NCBI RefSeq assembly: GCF_015234305.1
Contig: NZ_JADGMI010000003.1
Location: 310,001 to 374,000, forward strand
Reading direction: 5' to 3'
Source: Superficieibacter sp. 1612_C1
Lineage (GTDB): Bacteria > Pseudomonadota > Gammaproteobacteria > Enterobacterales > Enterobacteriaceae
Length of the DNA stretch: 64,000 nucleotides
Below, piece by piece: positions 22,705-37,963 of the stretch. The translations under genes and the position numbers were made by a program. The notes beneath the pieces are model-generated. The model searched no databases, was not told the origin of the DNA, and was given only the letters and a program-made list of their open reading frames with translations. Every line of letters begins with the position of its first letter. Position 1 is the first letter of the stretch.

Positions 22705-22740
22705 AAAGAAAACTGACCCGGAAGCAAAGTCCCAGGTCAG
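22705..22740 (-). ncRNA. greA leader terminator, GraL-like
   Basis: Upstream of greA, CTGACCTGG (22740-22732) pairs with CCGGGTCAG (22721-22713) around a 10-base loop, followed by UUUUCUUUU on the minus strand. This is a full intrinsic terminator in the 5' leader. E. coli makes a short leader RNA, GraL, by termination at this place. The 5' end of the RNA cannot be read from the sequence; only the hairpin region is marked. Confidence 0.5.
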
Positions 22741-22857
22741 CAGCAATTTTCAATTTGATAGTCATTTTACCCTGAAGTTCACTATGGGTCATCGTTTACT
22801 TTGCAGGGTGTTGCACCGTAGTATGACGGCTTGTTTCCAGGTTGTTAGCGCGAGATT

Positions 22858-24291
22858 ATGCGATTTTCCAGATTTATCATCGGATTGACTACCAGTATAG
22901 CGTTCTGCGTTCAGGCGGCGAATGTCGAGGAGTATGTAAACCAGCTCCCGGCAGGTGCTAACCTGGCGCTTATGGTACAAAAAGTCGGAGCCTCGACGCC
23001 AGAGATCGACTATCACGGGCAACAGATGGCGCTGCCAGCCAGTACCCAGAAGGTGATTACGGCTCTGGCAGCCCTGATACAGCTGGGGCCAGACTTTCGT
23101 TTTACCACCACGCTTGAGAGCAAGGGTAACGTAGATAACGGCGTATTGAAAGGTGACCTGATCGCGCGTTTCGGCGCAGATCCCACCCTGAAGCGTCAGG
23201 ATCTGCGCAATATGGTCGCCGTTCTGAAAAAGTCTGGCGTGCAGAAAATTGAGGGCAATGTCCTGATCGACACCTCAATTTTTGCCAGCCATGATAAAGC
23301 ACCAGGCTGGCCGTGGAACGATATGACGCAGTGCTTTAGCGCGCCGCCTGCCGCCGCTATCGTTGATCGGAACTGCTTCTCCGTGTCGCTTTATAGCGGC
23401 CAAAAAGCGGGTGATATGGCATTTATTCGCGTCGCCTCGTTCTATCCGGTGACCATGTTTAGTCAGGTACGCACTCTGGCGCGCGGCTCTGCTGACGCCC
23501 AGTATTGCGAGCTGGATGTCGTGCCAGGCGAATTAAACCGCTTCACGCTGACCGGCTGTCTGCCGCAGCGTGCCGAGCCGCTACCGCTGGCGTTTGCGAT
23601 TCAGGACGGCGCAAGCTATGCCGGTGCCATCCTCAGAGACGAGCTGAAGCAGGCCGGGATCACCTATAGCGGGAATTTGCTGCGTCAGACCCAGGTCAAT
23701 GAACCAGGGACGGTGATTGCCAGTAAACAGTCGGCACCGTTGCATGATCTGCTTAAGATTATGCTGAAAAAGTCGGACAACATGATTGCGGATACGGTGT
23801 TCCGCATGATTGGTCATTCGCGCTTCAATGTGCCGGGCACATGGCGTGCAGGATCCGATGCGGTACGGCAGATCCTGCGCCAGCAGGTAGGCGTCGATAT
23901 TGGCAACACGATCATTGCCGACGGATCTGGCCTGTCGCGTCATAACCTGCTCGCTCCTGCCACCATGATCCAGGTGCTGCAATACATCGCCCAGCACGAT
24001 ACCGAGCTGAATTATATTTCGATGCTTCCGCTGGCGGGTTATGACGGATCGCTTCAGTACCGTGCCGGTCTGCATCAGGCAGGCGTCGATGGTAAGGTCT
24101 CGGCAAAGACAGGATCGTTGCAGGGGGTGTATAACCTGGCGGGCTTTATTACTACGGCCAGCGGACAGCGTATGGCGTTCGTGCAGTATCTTTCAGGCTA
24201 TGCGGTAGAGCCTTCAGATCAACGCAATCGTCGCATCCCGCTGGTGCGGTTTGAGAGCCGGTTGTATAAGGATATTTACCAGAATAACTAA
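22858..24291 (+). CDS. dacB: PBP4, D-alanyl-D-alanine carboxypeptidase/endopeptidase
   Basis: Class C penicillin-binding protein that trims and cleaves peptide cross-links in the periplasm. The product is 477 residues with a cleavable signal peptide ending VQAA (about residue 20). The catalytic motifs are SxxK at Ser62 (PASTQKV), SDN (KKSDNM) and KTG (SAKTGSL), with the family-specific insertion between the first two. It is divergent from greA and followed by two REP units. Confidence 0.97.
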   Translation: MRFSRFIIGLTTSIAFCVQAANVEEYVNQLPAGANLALMVQKVGASTPEIDYHGQQMALPASTQKVITALAALIQLGPDFRFTTTLESKGNVDNGVLKGDLIARFGADPTLKRQDLRNMVAVLKKSGVQKIEGNVLIDTSIFASHDKAPGWPWNDMTQCFSAPPAAAIVDRNCFSVSLYSGQKAGDMAFIRVASFYPVTMFSQVRTLARGSADAQYCELDVVPGELNRFTLTGCLPQRAEPLPLAFAIQDGASYAGAILRDELKQAGITYSGNLLRQTQVNEPGTVIASKQSAPLHDLLKIMLKKSDNMIADTVFRMIGHSRFNVPGTWRAGSDAVRQILRQQVGVDIGNTIIADGSGLSRHNLLAPATMIQVLQYIAQHDTELNYISMLPLAGYDGSLQYRAGLHQAGVDGKVSAKTGSLQGVYNLAGFITTASGQRMAFVQYLSGYAVEPSDQRNRRIPLVRFESRLYKDIYQNN

Positions 24292-24306
24292 GCCGGATAA
24301 GTGGGA

Positions 24307-24388
24307 GCATGCCTGATGGCGCTGCGCTTATCAGGCATGGGTAAGGTGTTGTCAGACTGTAGCCCCGGTAAGCGAAGCGCCACCGGGG
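24307..24388. repeat. REP pair between dacB and obgE
   Basis: Two REP-type palindromes stand between convergent genes: 24307-24339 (GCATGCCTGATGGCGCTGCG to TCAGGCATG) and 24363-24388 (CCCCGGTAAGCG to CGCCACCGGGG). I see no separate intrinsic terminator here, so they may also mark the 3' ends of both mRNAs. Confidence 0.85.
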
Positions 24389-24397
24389 ATAGCGGTC

Positions 24398-26541
<2,144 letters not shown>

Positions 26542-26613
26542 GCCCGTTTTCCCTGCAATGGCTCGTTTTCCGCTGATGCGGCTTCACGAGCATATTTACC
26601 GGCCGTCGAATGT

Positions 26614-26643
26614 AAAAAGCCCCGCAACACGTTGCGGGGCTTT
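26614..26643 (-). terminator. Terminator after rpmA
   Basis: A 12-bp stem AAAGCCCCGCAA / TTGCGGGGCTTT has a 4-base loop, with a U run on the minus strand. It limits read-through from rplU-rpmA into yhbE-obgE. Confidence 0.88.
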
Positions 26644-26668
26644 AATCCGTTACCGGACCACGAGAAAC

Positions 26669-26926
<258 letters not shown>

Positions 26927-26945
26927 TTAAATCTCTCCTCAGGTC

Positions 26946-27302
<357 letters not shown>

Positions 27303-27514
27303 CTATAAATATTCACAATAGGGCGCGAATATTACGCAAAACGCGAGCCTTTGACAAGTACGATCATCACTCCATGCAGAAAAAAAACACAACCATCACG
27401 ACAACGTTTATCTGGCGCATTTTTACAGTACAATCCACACTACTATTCCATCATTAAACCTTTGTTATCCCATTTTGACATGTGGTAAACAGGACATTAA
27501 GCCCGGCTTTTGCG

Positions 27515-28486
27515 ATGAATTTAGATAAAATCAATGAGTTAACCGCGCAGGATATGGCGGGTGTCAATGCAACCATTCTTGAGCAGCTCACCTCAGACGT
27601 ACTGCTGATTAACCAGTTGGGACATTACATCGTCAGCGGCGGCGGAAAACGTATCCGTCCGATGATTGCTGTCCTGGCCGCGCGCGCCGTGGGCTATCAG
27701 GGCGATGCCCACATCACGGTCGCGGCATTAATCGAGTTTATCCACACCGCGACCCTGCTTCATGACGATGTGGTGGATGAATCCGACATGCGCCGTGGCA
27801 AAGCGACAGCCAACGCCGCGTTCGGTAACGCTGCCAGCGTGCTGGTCGGCGATTTTATCTATACCCGCGCCTTCCAGATGATGACCCGCCTCGGCTCGCT
27901 GAAAGTGCTGGATATCATGTCCGAAGCGGTTAACGTCATCGCCGAAGGTGAAGTCCTGCAACTGATGAACGTCAACGATCCGGACATCACCGAAGAAAAT
28001 TATATGCGCGTGATCTACAGCAAAACGGCTCGCCTGTTTGAAGCAGCATCGCAATGCTCCGGTATTCTGGCCGGTTGTACGCCAGAAGAAGAGCGTGCAT
28101 TGCAGGATTATGGCCGCTATCTCGGCACGGCCTTCCAGTTGATTGACGATCTGCTGGATTACAGCGCCGATGGCGAGACGCTGGGGAAAAATGTTGGCGA
28201 CGATCTCAACGAAGGTAAACCTACGCTGCCACTGCTACATGCAATGCAACATGGTAACGCTGAGCAGGCAGCGATGATCCGTTCAGCCATTGAACAGGGT
28301 AACGGTCGTCATCTGCTTGAGCCGGTGCTGGAAACGATGGCGGCCTGCGGATCGCTGGAGTGGACGCGTCAGCGTGCGGAAGAAGAAGCGGATAAAGCCA
28401 TTACGGCCCTCCAGGTCATTCCTGATAATCCGTGGCGTGAAGCGCTGATTGCTCTCGCGCACATGGCTGTTCAACGCGACCATTAA
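27515..28486 (+). CDS. ispB: Octaprenyl diphosphate synthase
   Basis: Makes the C40 side chain of ubiquinone-8 and menaquinone-8. The start MNLDKINELTAQDMAGVN gives 323 residues, as in E. coli; an upstream in-frame ATG adds 11 unrelated residues. The first aspartate-rich motif is DDVVDES with SGGGKRIRP before it. The second is DDLLDY, within GTAFQLIDDLLDYSADGETLGKNVGDDL. It is divergent from rplU and upstream of sfsB. Confidence 0.97.
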   Translation: MNLDKINELTAQDMAGVNATILEQLTSDVLLINQLGHYIVSGGGKRIRPMIAVLAARAVGYQGDAHITVAALIEFIHTATLLHDDVVDESDMRRGKATANAAFGNAASVLVGDFIYTRAFQMMTRLGSLKVLDIMSEAVNVIAEGEVLQLMNVNDPDITEENYMRVIYSKTARLFEAASQCSGILAGCTPEEERALQDYGRYLGTAFQLIDDLLDYSADGETLGKNVGDDLNEGKPTLPLLHAMQHGNAEQAAMIRSAIEQGNGRHLLEPVLETMAACGSLEWTRQRAEEEADKAITALQVIPDNPWREALIALAHMAVQRDH

Positions 28487-28675
28487 TCCCTCCCGCGCAA
28501 AAGCGCGGGAAAATTCCAGTAAAGTCTTAAAACCCCCAATTCCTGCCTGAAATCTAAATATATTCTGAATTCAAAGTTATTTACTCGAACTTTTTAGAAC
28601 TTTACCTTACCTGAAGTTATAGTAGCCCTGTCGCTGATCGTGTTGATGCTTAGACGACATTCACAGGGAGATATT

Positions 28676-28948
28676 ATGGAGAAGTTCATTGACTGGCATC
28701 CGGCAGACATCATCGCCGGACTGCACAAAAGAGGGACATCAATGGCGGCGGTATCGCGTGAAAACGGACTGAGCTCTTCCACGCTGGCCAATACGCTGGC
28801 GAGGCCATGGCCGAAGGGAGAACTGCTTATCGCTAAAGCGCTGGGCACAGAGCCGTGGGTGGTATGGCCTTCCCGCTATCACGATCCCGTTACGCACGCG
28901 TTTATCGACAGAACCACCCTGATGCGTCGACCAAGGCGCAAAAAGTAA
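28676..28948 (+). CDS. sfsB: SfsB (Nlp), Ner-like DNA-binding regulator
   Basis: A 90-residue helix-turn-helix protein of the Ner family, related to phage Mu and D108 Ner. The start MEKFIDWHPADIIAGL has a GGGAG ribosome site. The recognition region is TSMAAVSRENGLSSSTLANTL. In E. coli it activates maltose genes in some mutant backgrounds; its normal role is unclear. It lies between ispB and convergent murA with its own upstream region. The tail (RRPRRKK) differs from E. coli. Confidence 0.9.
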   Translation: MEKFIDWHPADIIAGLHKRGTSMAAVSRENGLSSSTLANTLARPWPKGELLIAKALGTEPWVVWPSRYHDPVTHAFIDRTTLMRRPRRKK

Positions 28949-28990
28949 TCTTGCCGCAGCCCCCGCAGGGGCTGCGCAGGATGTCGCGAA

Positions 28991-30333
<1,343 letters not shown>

Positions 30334-30419
30334 GGATATCAAAGATGATGTAAGCCCGGTGACCGGCCAGCAGGGAGCGCTGTCAGCAATTTGTGTCACT
30401 ACGGGCTTTCGCCCGCAGC

Positions 30420-30674
30420 TTAAAAACCGTTTAGTTTGCGATCGCGCGCCCATTCTTGCGGCGTATACGCTTTGATCGACAGCGCATGGATGCGGTTATC
30501 CGCAATATATTCCATCAGCGGCGCGTAAATCGTTTGTTGCTTCTTAACCCGGCTCATGCCGTCAAAAAGCTCACCCACGGCAATCACCTGAAAGTGGCTG
30601 CCATCGCCGGAAACGTGGACTTCTGTAAGAGAGAGTGCGTTCATCAGCACGGTCTGAATTTCATGATTTTCCAT
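30420..30674 (-). CDS. ibaG: IbaG, BolA-family protein
   Basis: A BolA-like protein of 84 residues, linked in E. coli to acid stress and iron-sulfur handling with monothiol glutaredoxin. The start [16 protein letters not shown] was preferred over an ATG five codons upstream because it aligns with the family. The [34 protein letters not shown] core includes the conserved cofactor-binding histidine region. It is downstream of the mla operon after a terminator and upstream of murA. Confidence 0.94.
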   Translation of the reverse strand: MENHEIQTVLMNALSLTEVHVSGDGSHFQVIAVGELFDGMSRVKKQQTIYAPLMEYIADNRIHALSIKAYTPQEWARDRKLNGF

Positions 30675-30743
30675 GGGCTCTAGTATCATCTGGTAGTAAA
30701 ACAGCCCAACATCTTAGAGCAAAGTGGCGCTGTCTTAAATAGC

Positions 30744-30774
30744 AAAAAGCCTCGCAGGTAAAACAGGCGAGGCT
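30744..30774 (-). terminator. Terminator after mlaFEDCB
   Basis: AGCCTCGC / GCGAGGCT (30748-30755 and 30767-30774), with an 11-base loop and a U run on the minus strand. It ends the mla operon about 25 bases after mlaB. Confidence 0.82.
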
Positions 30775-30798
30775 ATCGGATTTAACGGACTGATAATG

Positions 30799-31091
30799 CT
30801 AACGAGGCAGAACATCATCCGGCAGATTATAAAGCTGTGCCAGGGTATAAACCTTCTCGTTAACGCCGTCGAGTGAAACAGTGTTGCCCTGCCGTTTCGC
30901 CAGAGCAACCAGGTGGATGAGCAGCGCCAGTCCACCGGTATCAACGCGGGAAATCTGGCTCAGGTCGATGCGCGTAACGCCGCGCATCGCCTCCTCGCGC
31001 GCATCCCACAGCGGATTAAGCACGTCCTGATCCAGTTCACCCACTAACGCCAGCCTGTCACCGTCCCGTGTCCAGCTGAGTACCTGCGTCA

Positions 31092-31092
<1 letters not shown>
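30799..31092 (-). CDS. mlaB: MlaB, STAS-domain subunit of the Mla transporter
   Basis: Cytoplasmic STAS protein that binds and stabilises MlaF in the MlaFEDB complex. The product is 97 residues with the STAS signature DLSQISRVDTGGLALLIHLV; the DTGG corresponds to the helix that contacts the ATPase. Its start overlaps the mlaC stop by one base. Last gene of the operon. Confidence 0.95.
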
Positions 31093-31745
<653 letters not shown>

Positions 31746-32297
31746 TTAATTCGTCGTACCTGCGGGGGCAGCGGCATCAGTATGGCCGTCAGTTGCTGCC
31801 GGTGCATCGGTGGTATTCTGATTGTCACTGCCTTTGCTGTTGTAAAGAAATTGTCCGATCAGATCTTCCAGCACCATCGCGGACTTCGTATCCTGAATCG
31901 TGCTTCCTTCTTTAAGCATAGACGTTCCCAGCTCCGGGTCTTCAAAACCCACGTTCAGCGCCAGGTACTGCTCACCCAACAGGCCGGAAGTGCGGATAGC
32001 CAGCGAGCTGGTATCCGGGATCTCGTTGTAACGATCTTCAATATCCAGCGCGACGCGCGGCAGATACGTTTTTGGATCGAGGGTGATGTCCGCCACGCGG
32101 CCAATCACTACGCCGCCGATACGTACCGGCGAACTGGCTTTCAGACCACCGATGTTATCGAAGGTAGCGTATACGCGATAAGTGGGTTCGGTACGCAGCG
32201 AGGTGACGTTTGCCGCCTTCAGGCAAATAAACAGCCCCGCCAGCAGCGCAACCAGCAAAAAGATACCAACCCAGATTTCACTCTTTTTCGTTTGCAT
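31746..32297 (-). CDS. mlaD: MlaD, MCE-domain subunit of the Mla transporter
   Basis: Forms a hexameric periplasmic ring on the inner-membrane complex through which lipid passes. The start MQTKKSEIWVGIFLLVALLAG gives 183 residues. One N-terminal membrane anchor (about 9-28) is followed by the MCE domain (YRVYATFDNIGGLKASSPVRIGGVVIGRV). The C-terminal helix LEDLIGQFLYNS lies before an Ala/Thr/Asp-rich tail. Five residues of an upstream frame overlapping mlaE were rejected as the start. Confidence 0.96.
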   Translation of the reverse strand: MQTKKSEIWVGIFLLVALLAGLFICLKAANVTSLRTEPTYRVYATFDNIGGLKASSPVRIGGVVIGRVADITLDPKTYLPRVALDIEDRYNEIPDTSSLAIRTSGLLGEQYLALNVGFEDPELGTSMLKEGSTIQDTKSAMVLEDLIGQFLYNSKGSDNQNTTDAPAATDGHTDAAAPAGTTN

Positions 32298-32301
32298 GAA
32301 C

Positions 32302-33904
<1,603 letters not shown>

Positions 33905-34123
33905 CGATTGTTCCTTTCATTAGACCTCCCGGAGGAAGCATGAAGCTTAATAAAACCGCAACCCCAGCATTTTTACAGAATCTTACCTGCTGAAGGCGTG
34001 AAAGCTGATATGCGTTTTACGTTGACGGCACATAACGTCAAAACCGCTAAACCTTTCCATTTTTTCATGCCGCCTCGGTTTAATGCAGCAAGCCGGAGAT
34101 TATACCTGAAGAAAACCAATATG

Positions 34124-34462
34124 ATGCTTTTCACATCACCGCCGTTAAGAATCGGTTTACTCCTTGTCATTAACCGCCCCGTTGTCAGCGCTTTACTCCA
34201 CCTATTTACCGTGCATTCTGATATCCTGCGACACAAATTGCCGCTACTGTTAATCGTATGTTTGCGGACAAAGACGGCAAATGATGGCAGCAATCCCTTC
34301 AGAATAGACGGCATTTTTATGCCGGGGCTGGCTGTACTCTACTATTCGTTGTTAAAATCGCCCGTCTGCTGGGAAAATGACAGACAGGCAAAGCCTTTTA
34401 ACGGGCGGATTTTACTCCATGGTCAGCTTGCTGTATGGCCGCCGCCGATTTTTATGGATTAA
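34124..34462 (+). pseudogene. yrbG: yrbG remnant (calcium/sodium antiporter family), internally deleted
   Basis: Three stretches in one frame match E. coli YrbG as I remember it. The N-terminus MLFTSPPLRIGLLLV corresponds to MLLATALLIVGLLLV; FTVHSDILRHKLPLLL with RIDGIF...LAVL corresponds to FTVHSDVLRRELPLML with RSDGIF...LAVL; and the end gives PPPIFMD for LSPILVE. Only about 112 codons remain of some 325, so most of the membrane segments, including the exchange motifs, are gone. The frame is still open and may be extended upstream to 33998. It sits exactly where yrbG normally precedes kdsD. Confidence 0.8.
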
Positions 34463-34476
34463 AACGGACACGTACT

Positions 34477-35463
34477 ATGTCGCAATTAGCGTTACCGCCG
34501 GGATTTGACTTTCAGCAGGTCGGTAAAGAGGTGCTGGAGATTGAACGCGAAGCCCTGACCGAACTTGATCGCTTCATTAATCAGGATTTCAGTCGGGCCT
34601 GCGAGCGCATTTTTCACTGTACGGGCAAAGTCGTGGTGATGGGCATGGGTAAATCCGGCCATATTGGCAGGAAGATGGCGGCAACGTTCGCCAGCACCGG
34701 CACCTCATCATTCTTTGTTCATCCGGGGGAAGCGGCGCACGGTGATTTAGGTATGGTGACACCACAGGATATCGTCATTGCCCTGTCAAACTCCGGCGAG
34801 TCGAACGAGATCCTGGCGCTGATCCCGGTGCTCAAACGTCTGCGCGTGCCGTTAATCTGCATGACCAGCCGTCCGGAAAGCAGCATGGGTCGTGCCGCGG
34901 ATATCCATCTGTGCGTCAAAGTACCGCGTGAGGCCTGCCCGCTGGGTCTTGCGCCGACCAGCAGCACGACCGCCGCACTGGTCATGGGCGATGCGCTGGC
35001 CGTTGCGTTACTGAAAGCACGTGGTTTTACCGCCGAAGACTTTGCGCTTTCCCATCCTGGCGGCGCGCTGGGTCGCAAACTGCTGCTGCGGGTGAACGAC
35101 ATAATGCACACTGGCAACGAGATCCCGCGCGTGGCGAAATCCGCCTCCCTGCGCGATGCGTTGCTGGAGATTACGCGTAAAAACCTCGGCATGACGGTCA
35201 TTTGCGGCGATGATATGAAAATCGAAGGCATCTTTACCGATGGCGACCTGCGCCGTATTTTTGATAATGGTGCAGACTTACGTAGCCTGAACATTACCGA
35301 TGTGATGACGCCGGGCGGTATCCGTATTCGCCCAGGCACACTGGCGGTGGATGCGCTGAACCTGATGCAGTCCCGCCACATCACCTGCGTCATGGTTGCC
35401 GATGGCGAGCAGTTGCTGGGTGTGATACATATGCATGATCTGCTGCGCGCAGGCGTAGTGTAA
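34477..35463 (+). CDS. kdsD: Arabinose-5-phosphate isomerase
   Basis: Interconverts ribulose-5-phosphate and arabinose-5-phosphate for KDO synthesis. The start MSQLALPPGFDFQQVGKEV gives 328 residues. The SIS domain contains VVVMGMGKSGHIGRKMAATFASTGT and SNSGESNEI, and two CBS domains follow (about 205-328). It begins 14 bases after the end of the yrbG remnant and leads the LPS operon. Confidence 0.97.
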   Translation: MSQLALPPGFDFQQVGKEVLEIEREALTELDRFINQDFSRACERIFHCTGKVVVMGMGKSGHIGRKMAATFASTGTSSFFVHPGEAAHGDLGMVTPQDIVIALSNSGESNEILALIPVLKRLRVPLICMTSRPESSMGRAADIHLCVKVPREACPLGLAPTSSTTAALVMGDALAVALLKARGFTAEDFALSHPGGALGRKLLLRVNDIMHTGNEIPRVAKSASLRDALLEITRKNLGMTVICGDDMKIEGIFTDGDLRRIFDNGADLRSLNITDVMTPGGIRIRPGTLAVDALNLMQSRHITCVMVADGEQLLGVIHMHDLLRAGVV

Positions 35464-35477
35464 TAAAGGATAAAAGA

Positions 35478-36044
35478 ATGAGTAATGCTGGTGCCTCTGT
35501 GGCAACCTGCTATGGGCCGGTGAGTTCACAGATGCTGGAGCAGGCGAAAAAAATCCGCCTGCTGATCCTTGATGTGGACGGCGTGCTTTCCGACGGGCTG
35601 ATCTATATGGGCAATAATGGCGAAGAGTTAAAGGCGTTTAACGTGCGTGACGGCTACGGCATACGCTGCGCCCTCACCTCCGGTATCGATGTTGCCATTA
35701 TTACCGGACGAAAAGCTAAACTGGTAGAAGACCGTTGCGCCACGCTCGGCATTACGCATCTTTATCAGGGGCAGTCGGATAAACTACTGGCCTATCGCGA
35801 ACTACTGGAAAAACTGGCGCTGTCGCCGGATCAGGTCGCCTATGTGGGCGACGATCTGATCGACTGGCCAGTGATGGCCGAAATTGGGCTGAGCGTTGCC
35901 GTGGCGGATGCCCACCCGTTGTTGATCCCGCGGGCGGATTATATCACGCGCATTAACGGTGGACGCGGAGCGGTACGCGAGGTCTGCGATTTGCTACTAT
36001 TGGCGCAGGGCAAGCTTGATGAAGCCAAAGGGCAATCGATATGA
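35478..36044 (+). CDS. kdsC: KDO-8-phosphate phosphatase
   Basis: HAD-family phosphatase completing KDO synthesis, 188 residues. The nucleophile motif is LILDVDGVLSDG, followed by NVRDGYG, TGRKAKLVEDR and GDDLIDWPVM, which supply the other HAD residues. It overlaps lptC by four bases and follows kdsD by 14 bases. Confidence 0.97.
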   Translation: MSNAGASVATCYGPVSSQMLEQAKKIRLLILDVDGVLSDGLIYMGNNGEELKAFNVRDGYGIRCALTSGIDVAIITGRKAKLVEDRCATLGITHLYQGQSDKLLAYRELLEKLALSPDQVAYVGDDLIDWPVMAEIGLSVAVADAHPLLIPRADYITRINGGRGAVREVCDLLLLAQGKLDEAKGQSI

Positions 36045-36616
36045 GTAAAACCAGACGTTGGGTTATCATTCTGCTGTCGCTGATCGCACTGATTTTAATC
36101 GGCGTGAATCTGGTGAGCAAAGATGACACCGGAGAAAGCGTGGTGTCGTCAAATGACCCAACCTACCGGAGTGAGCATACCGATACCGTGGTATACAGCC
36201 CGGAAGGCGCGCTTAATTATCATCTCATCGCGCAGCACGTGGAGTATTTTTCCGACCAGGCCATTACCTGGTTTACGCAGCCGCTGCTGACGACGTATGA
36301 CGCAAACAAAACCGAAACCTGGTCTATTAAAGCGGATAAAGCGAAGCTGACTAATGACCGGATGCTGTATCTTTACGGCCACGTTGAGGTAAACGCCCTG
36401 ACACCGGACGCTCAACTGCGCAAAATTACGACGGATAACGCTAAAATCAACCTAATCACGCAGGACGTGACCTCTGATGATTTAGTGACGTTATACGGTA
36501 CGACATTTAATTCCAGCGGCCTGAAAATGCGCGGAAATTTACGCAACAAAACCGCCGAGCTGATTGAAAAGGTTAGAACCTCATATGAAATTCAAAACAC
36601 ACAAACTCAGCCTTAA
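36041..36616 (+). CDS. lptC: LptC, inner-membrane LPS transport protein
   Basis: Bitopic protein linking the LptB2FG transporter to the periplasmic LptA bridge. It has 191 residues with one N-terminal membrane segment (WVIILLSLIALILIGVNLV) and a beta-jellyroll domain with DPTYRSEHTDTVVYSPEGALNYHLIA. It overlaps both kdsC (4 bases) and lptA (32 bases). Confidence 0.96.
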   Translation: MSKTRRWVIILLSLIALILIGVNLVSKDDTGESVVSSNDPTYRSEHTDTVVYSPEGALNYHLIAQHVEYFSDQAITWFTQPLLTTYDANKTETWSIKADKAKLTNDRMLYLYGHVEVNALTPDAQLRKITTDNAKINLITQDVTSDDLVTLYGTTFNSSGLKMRGNLRNKTAELIEKVRTSYEIQNTQTQP

Positions 36617-37139
36617 GCTTGTACTGACCAGTGCGCTTCTGGCCGCCAGTCTTCCCGCGCTGGCGAAAACGGGCGATACCGATCAGCCCATTCATATTGA
36701 GTCCGATCAGCAGTCGCTGGATATGCAGGGCAATATCGTCACCTTCACCGGTAACGTCATCGTTACTCAGGGGACGATCAAACTTAACGCCGAAAAAGTG
36801 GTTGTCACCCGTCCTGGCGGCGAGAAAGGCAAAGAAGTGATCGACGGCTACGGTAATCCGGCAACCTTCTACCAAATGCAGGACAACGGCAAACCGGTTA
36901 AAGGCCGCGCGTCGCAGATGCACTACGAGCTGCAAAATGATTTCGTGGTTCTCACCGGCAACGCGTTCCTTGAGCAGGTCGACAGCAATATTAAAGGCGA
37001 CAAAATTACCTATCTGGTGAAAGAGCAGAAAATGCAGGCGTTTAGCGAAAAAGGCAAACGCGTCACCACCGTGCTGGTACCGTCGCAACTGCAAGATAAA
37101 AGCAACAATCAGGCCCCGGCTCAGAAAAAGAGTAACTAA
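36585..37139 (+). CDS. lptA: LptA, periplasmic LPS bridge protein
   Basis: Polymerises into the beta-jellyroll bridge that carries LPS across the periplasm. The start MKFKTHKLSLKLVLTSALLAAS gives 184 residues with a signal peptide ending ALAK. The core IESDQQSLDMQGNIVTFTGNVIVTQG is conserved. It begins within the end of lptC. Confidence 0.97.
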   Translation: MKFKTHKLSLKLVLTSALLAASLPALAKTGDTDQPIHIESDQQSLDMQGNIVTFTGNVIVTQGTIKLNAEKVVVTRPGGEKGKEVIDGYGNPATFYQMQDNGKPVKGRASQMHYELQNDFVVLTGNAFLEQVDSNIKGDKITYLVKEQKMQAFSEKGKRVTTVLVPSQLQDKSNNQAPAQKKSN

Positions 37140-37145
37140 TCCAAT

Positions 37146-37871
37146 ATGGCAACATTAACTGCAAAGAACCTTGCGAAGGCCTATAAAGGCCGCCGGGTAG
37201 TGGAAGACGTTAGTCTGACCGTGAAATCCGGCGAGATTGTCGGGTTACTTGGCCCTAACGGTGCGGGTAAAACCACCACGTTCTATATGGTCGTGGGCAT
37301 TGTCTCGCGCGATGCGGGCAATATCATTATCGACGATGAAGACATTAGCCTGCTGCCGCTTCATGCCCGTGCGCGCCGTGGCATCGGTTATTTGCCGCAG
37401 GAAGCGTCTATTTTCCGCCGCCTCAGCGTGTTTGATAACCTGATGGCCGTCCTGCAAATTCGCGACGATCTGACCTCAGAACAGCGGGAAGACCGCGCGA
37501 ACGAGCTGATGGAAGAGTTTCATATCGAGCATCTGCGTGACAGCCTCGGCCAGGCCCTTTCCGGTGGTGAACGTCGCCGCGTGGAAATCGCCCGTGCGCT
37601 GGCAGCGAATCCTAAATTTATCCTGCTGGATGAACCCTTTGCGGGCGTTGACCCGATTTCCGTTATTGATATCAAACGCATTATCGAGCATCTGCGCGAC
37701 AGCGGCCTCGGCGTTCTAATCACCGATCACAACGTGCGTGAAACGTTAGCCGTCTGTGAACGAGCGTATATCGTGAGTCAGGGCCATCTGATCGCCCACG
37801 GTACGCCAGACGAAATCCTTAAAGACGAACAAGTTAAGCGCGTATATCTTGGGGAAGACTTCAGACTCTGA
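37146..37871 (+). CDS. lptB: LptB, ATPase of the LPS export transporter
   Basis: ABC ATPase of LptB2FG, 241 residues. Walker A is GPNGAGKTT, the signature [14 protein letters not shown], Walker [13 protein letters not shown], and the switch histidine ITDHN. It starts six bases after lptA. rpoN follows about 90 bases later. Confidence 0.98.
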   Translation: MATLTAKNLAKAYKGRRVVEDVSLTVKSGEIVGLLGPNGAGKTTTFYMVVGIVSRDAGNIIIDDEDISLLPLHARARRGIGYLPQEASIFRRLSVFDNLMAVLQIRDDLTSEQREDRANELMEEFHIEHLRDSLGQALSGGERRRVEIARALAANPKFILLDEPFAGVDPISVIDIKRIIEHLRDSGLGVLITDHNVRETLAVCERAYIVSQGHLIAHGTPDEILKDEQVKRVYLGEDFRL

Positions 37872-37963
37872 TACGGTGTAGACACTTCATCATTCACGGC
37901 GCGGCCTGAAGGGTGGAGTGTAAAAAGTCAGTGATCTCAACTCGGGAGAAAATCGCTCTGAAT

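Noticed and set aside
28487-28515. CCCGCGC-AAAA-GCGCGGG hairpin after ispB as terminator
   Set aside because: The stem is good, but it is followed by AAAATT rather than T on the plus strand, so it is not a standard terminator for ispB.
28955-28975. GC-rich hairpin between sfsB and murA
   Set aside because: Stem GCAGCCC/GGGCTGC without a U run on either strand; too weak to call.
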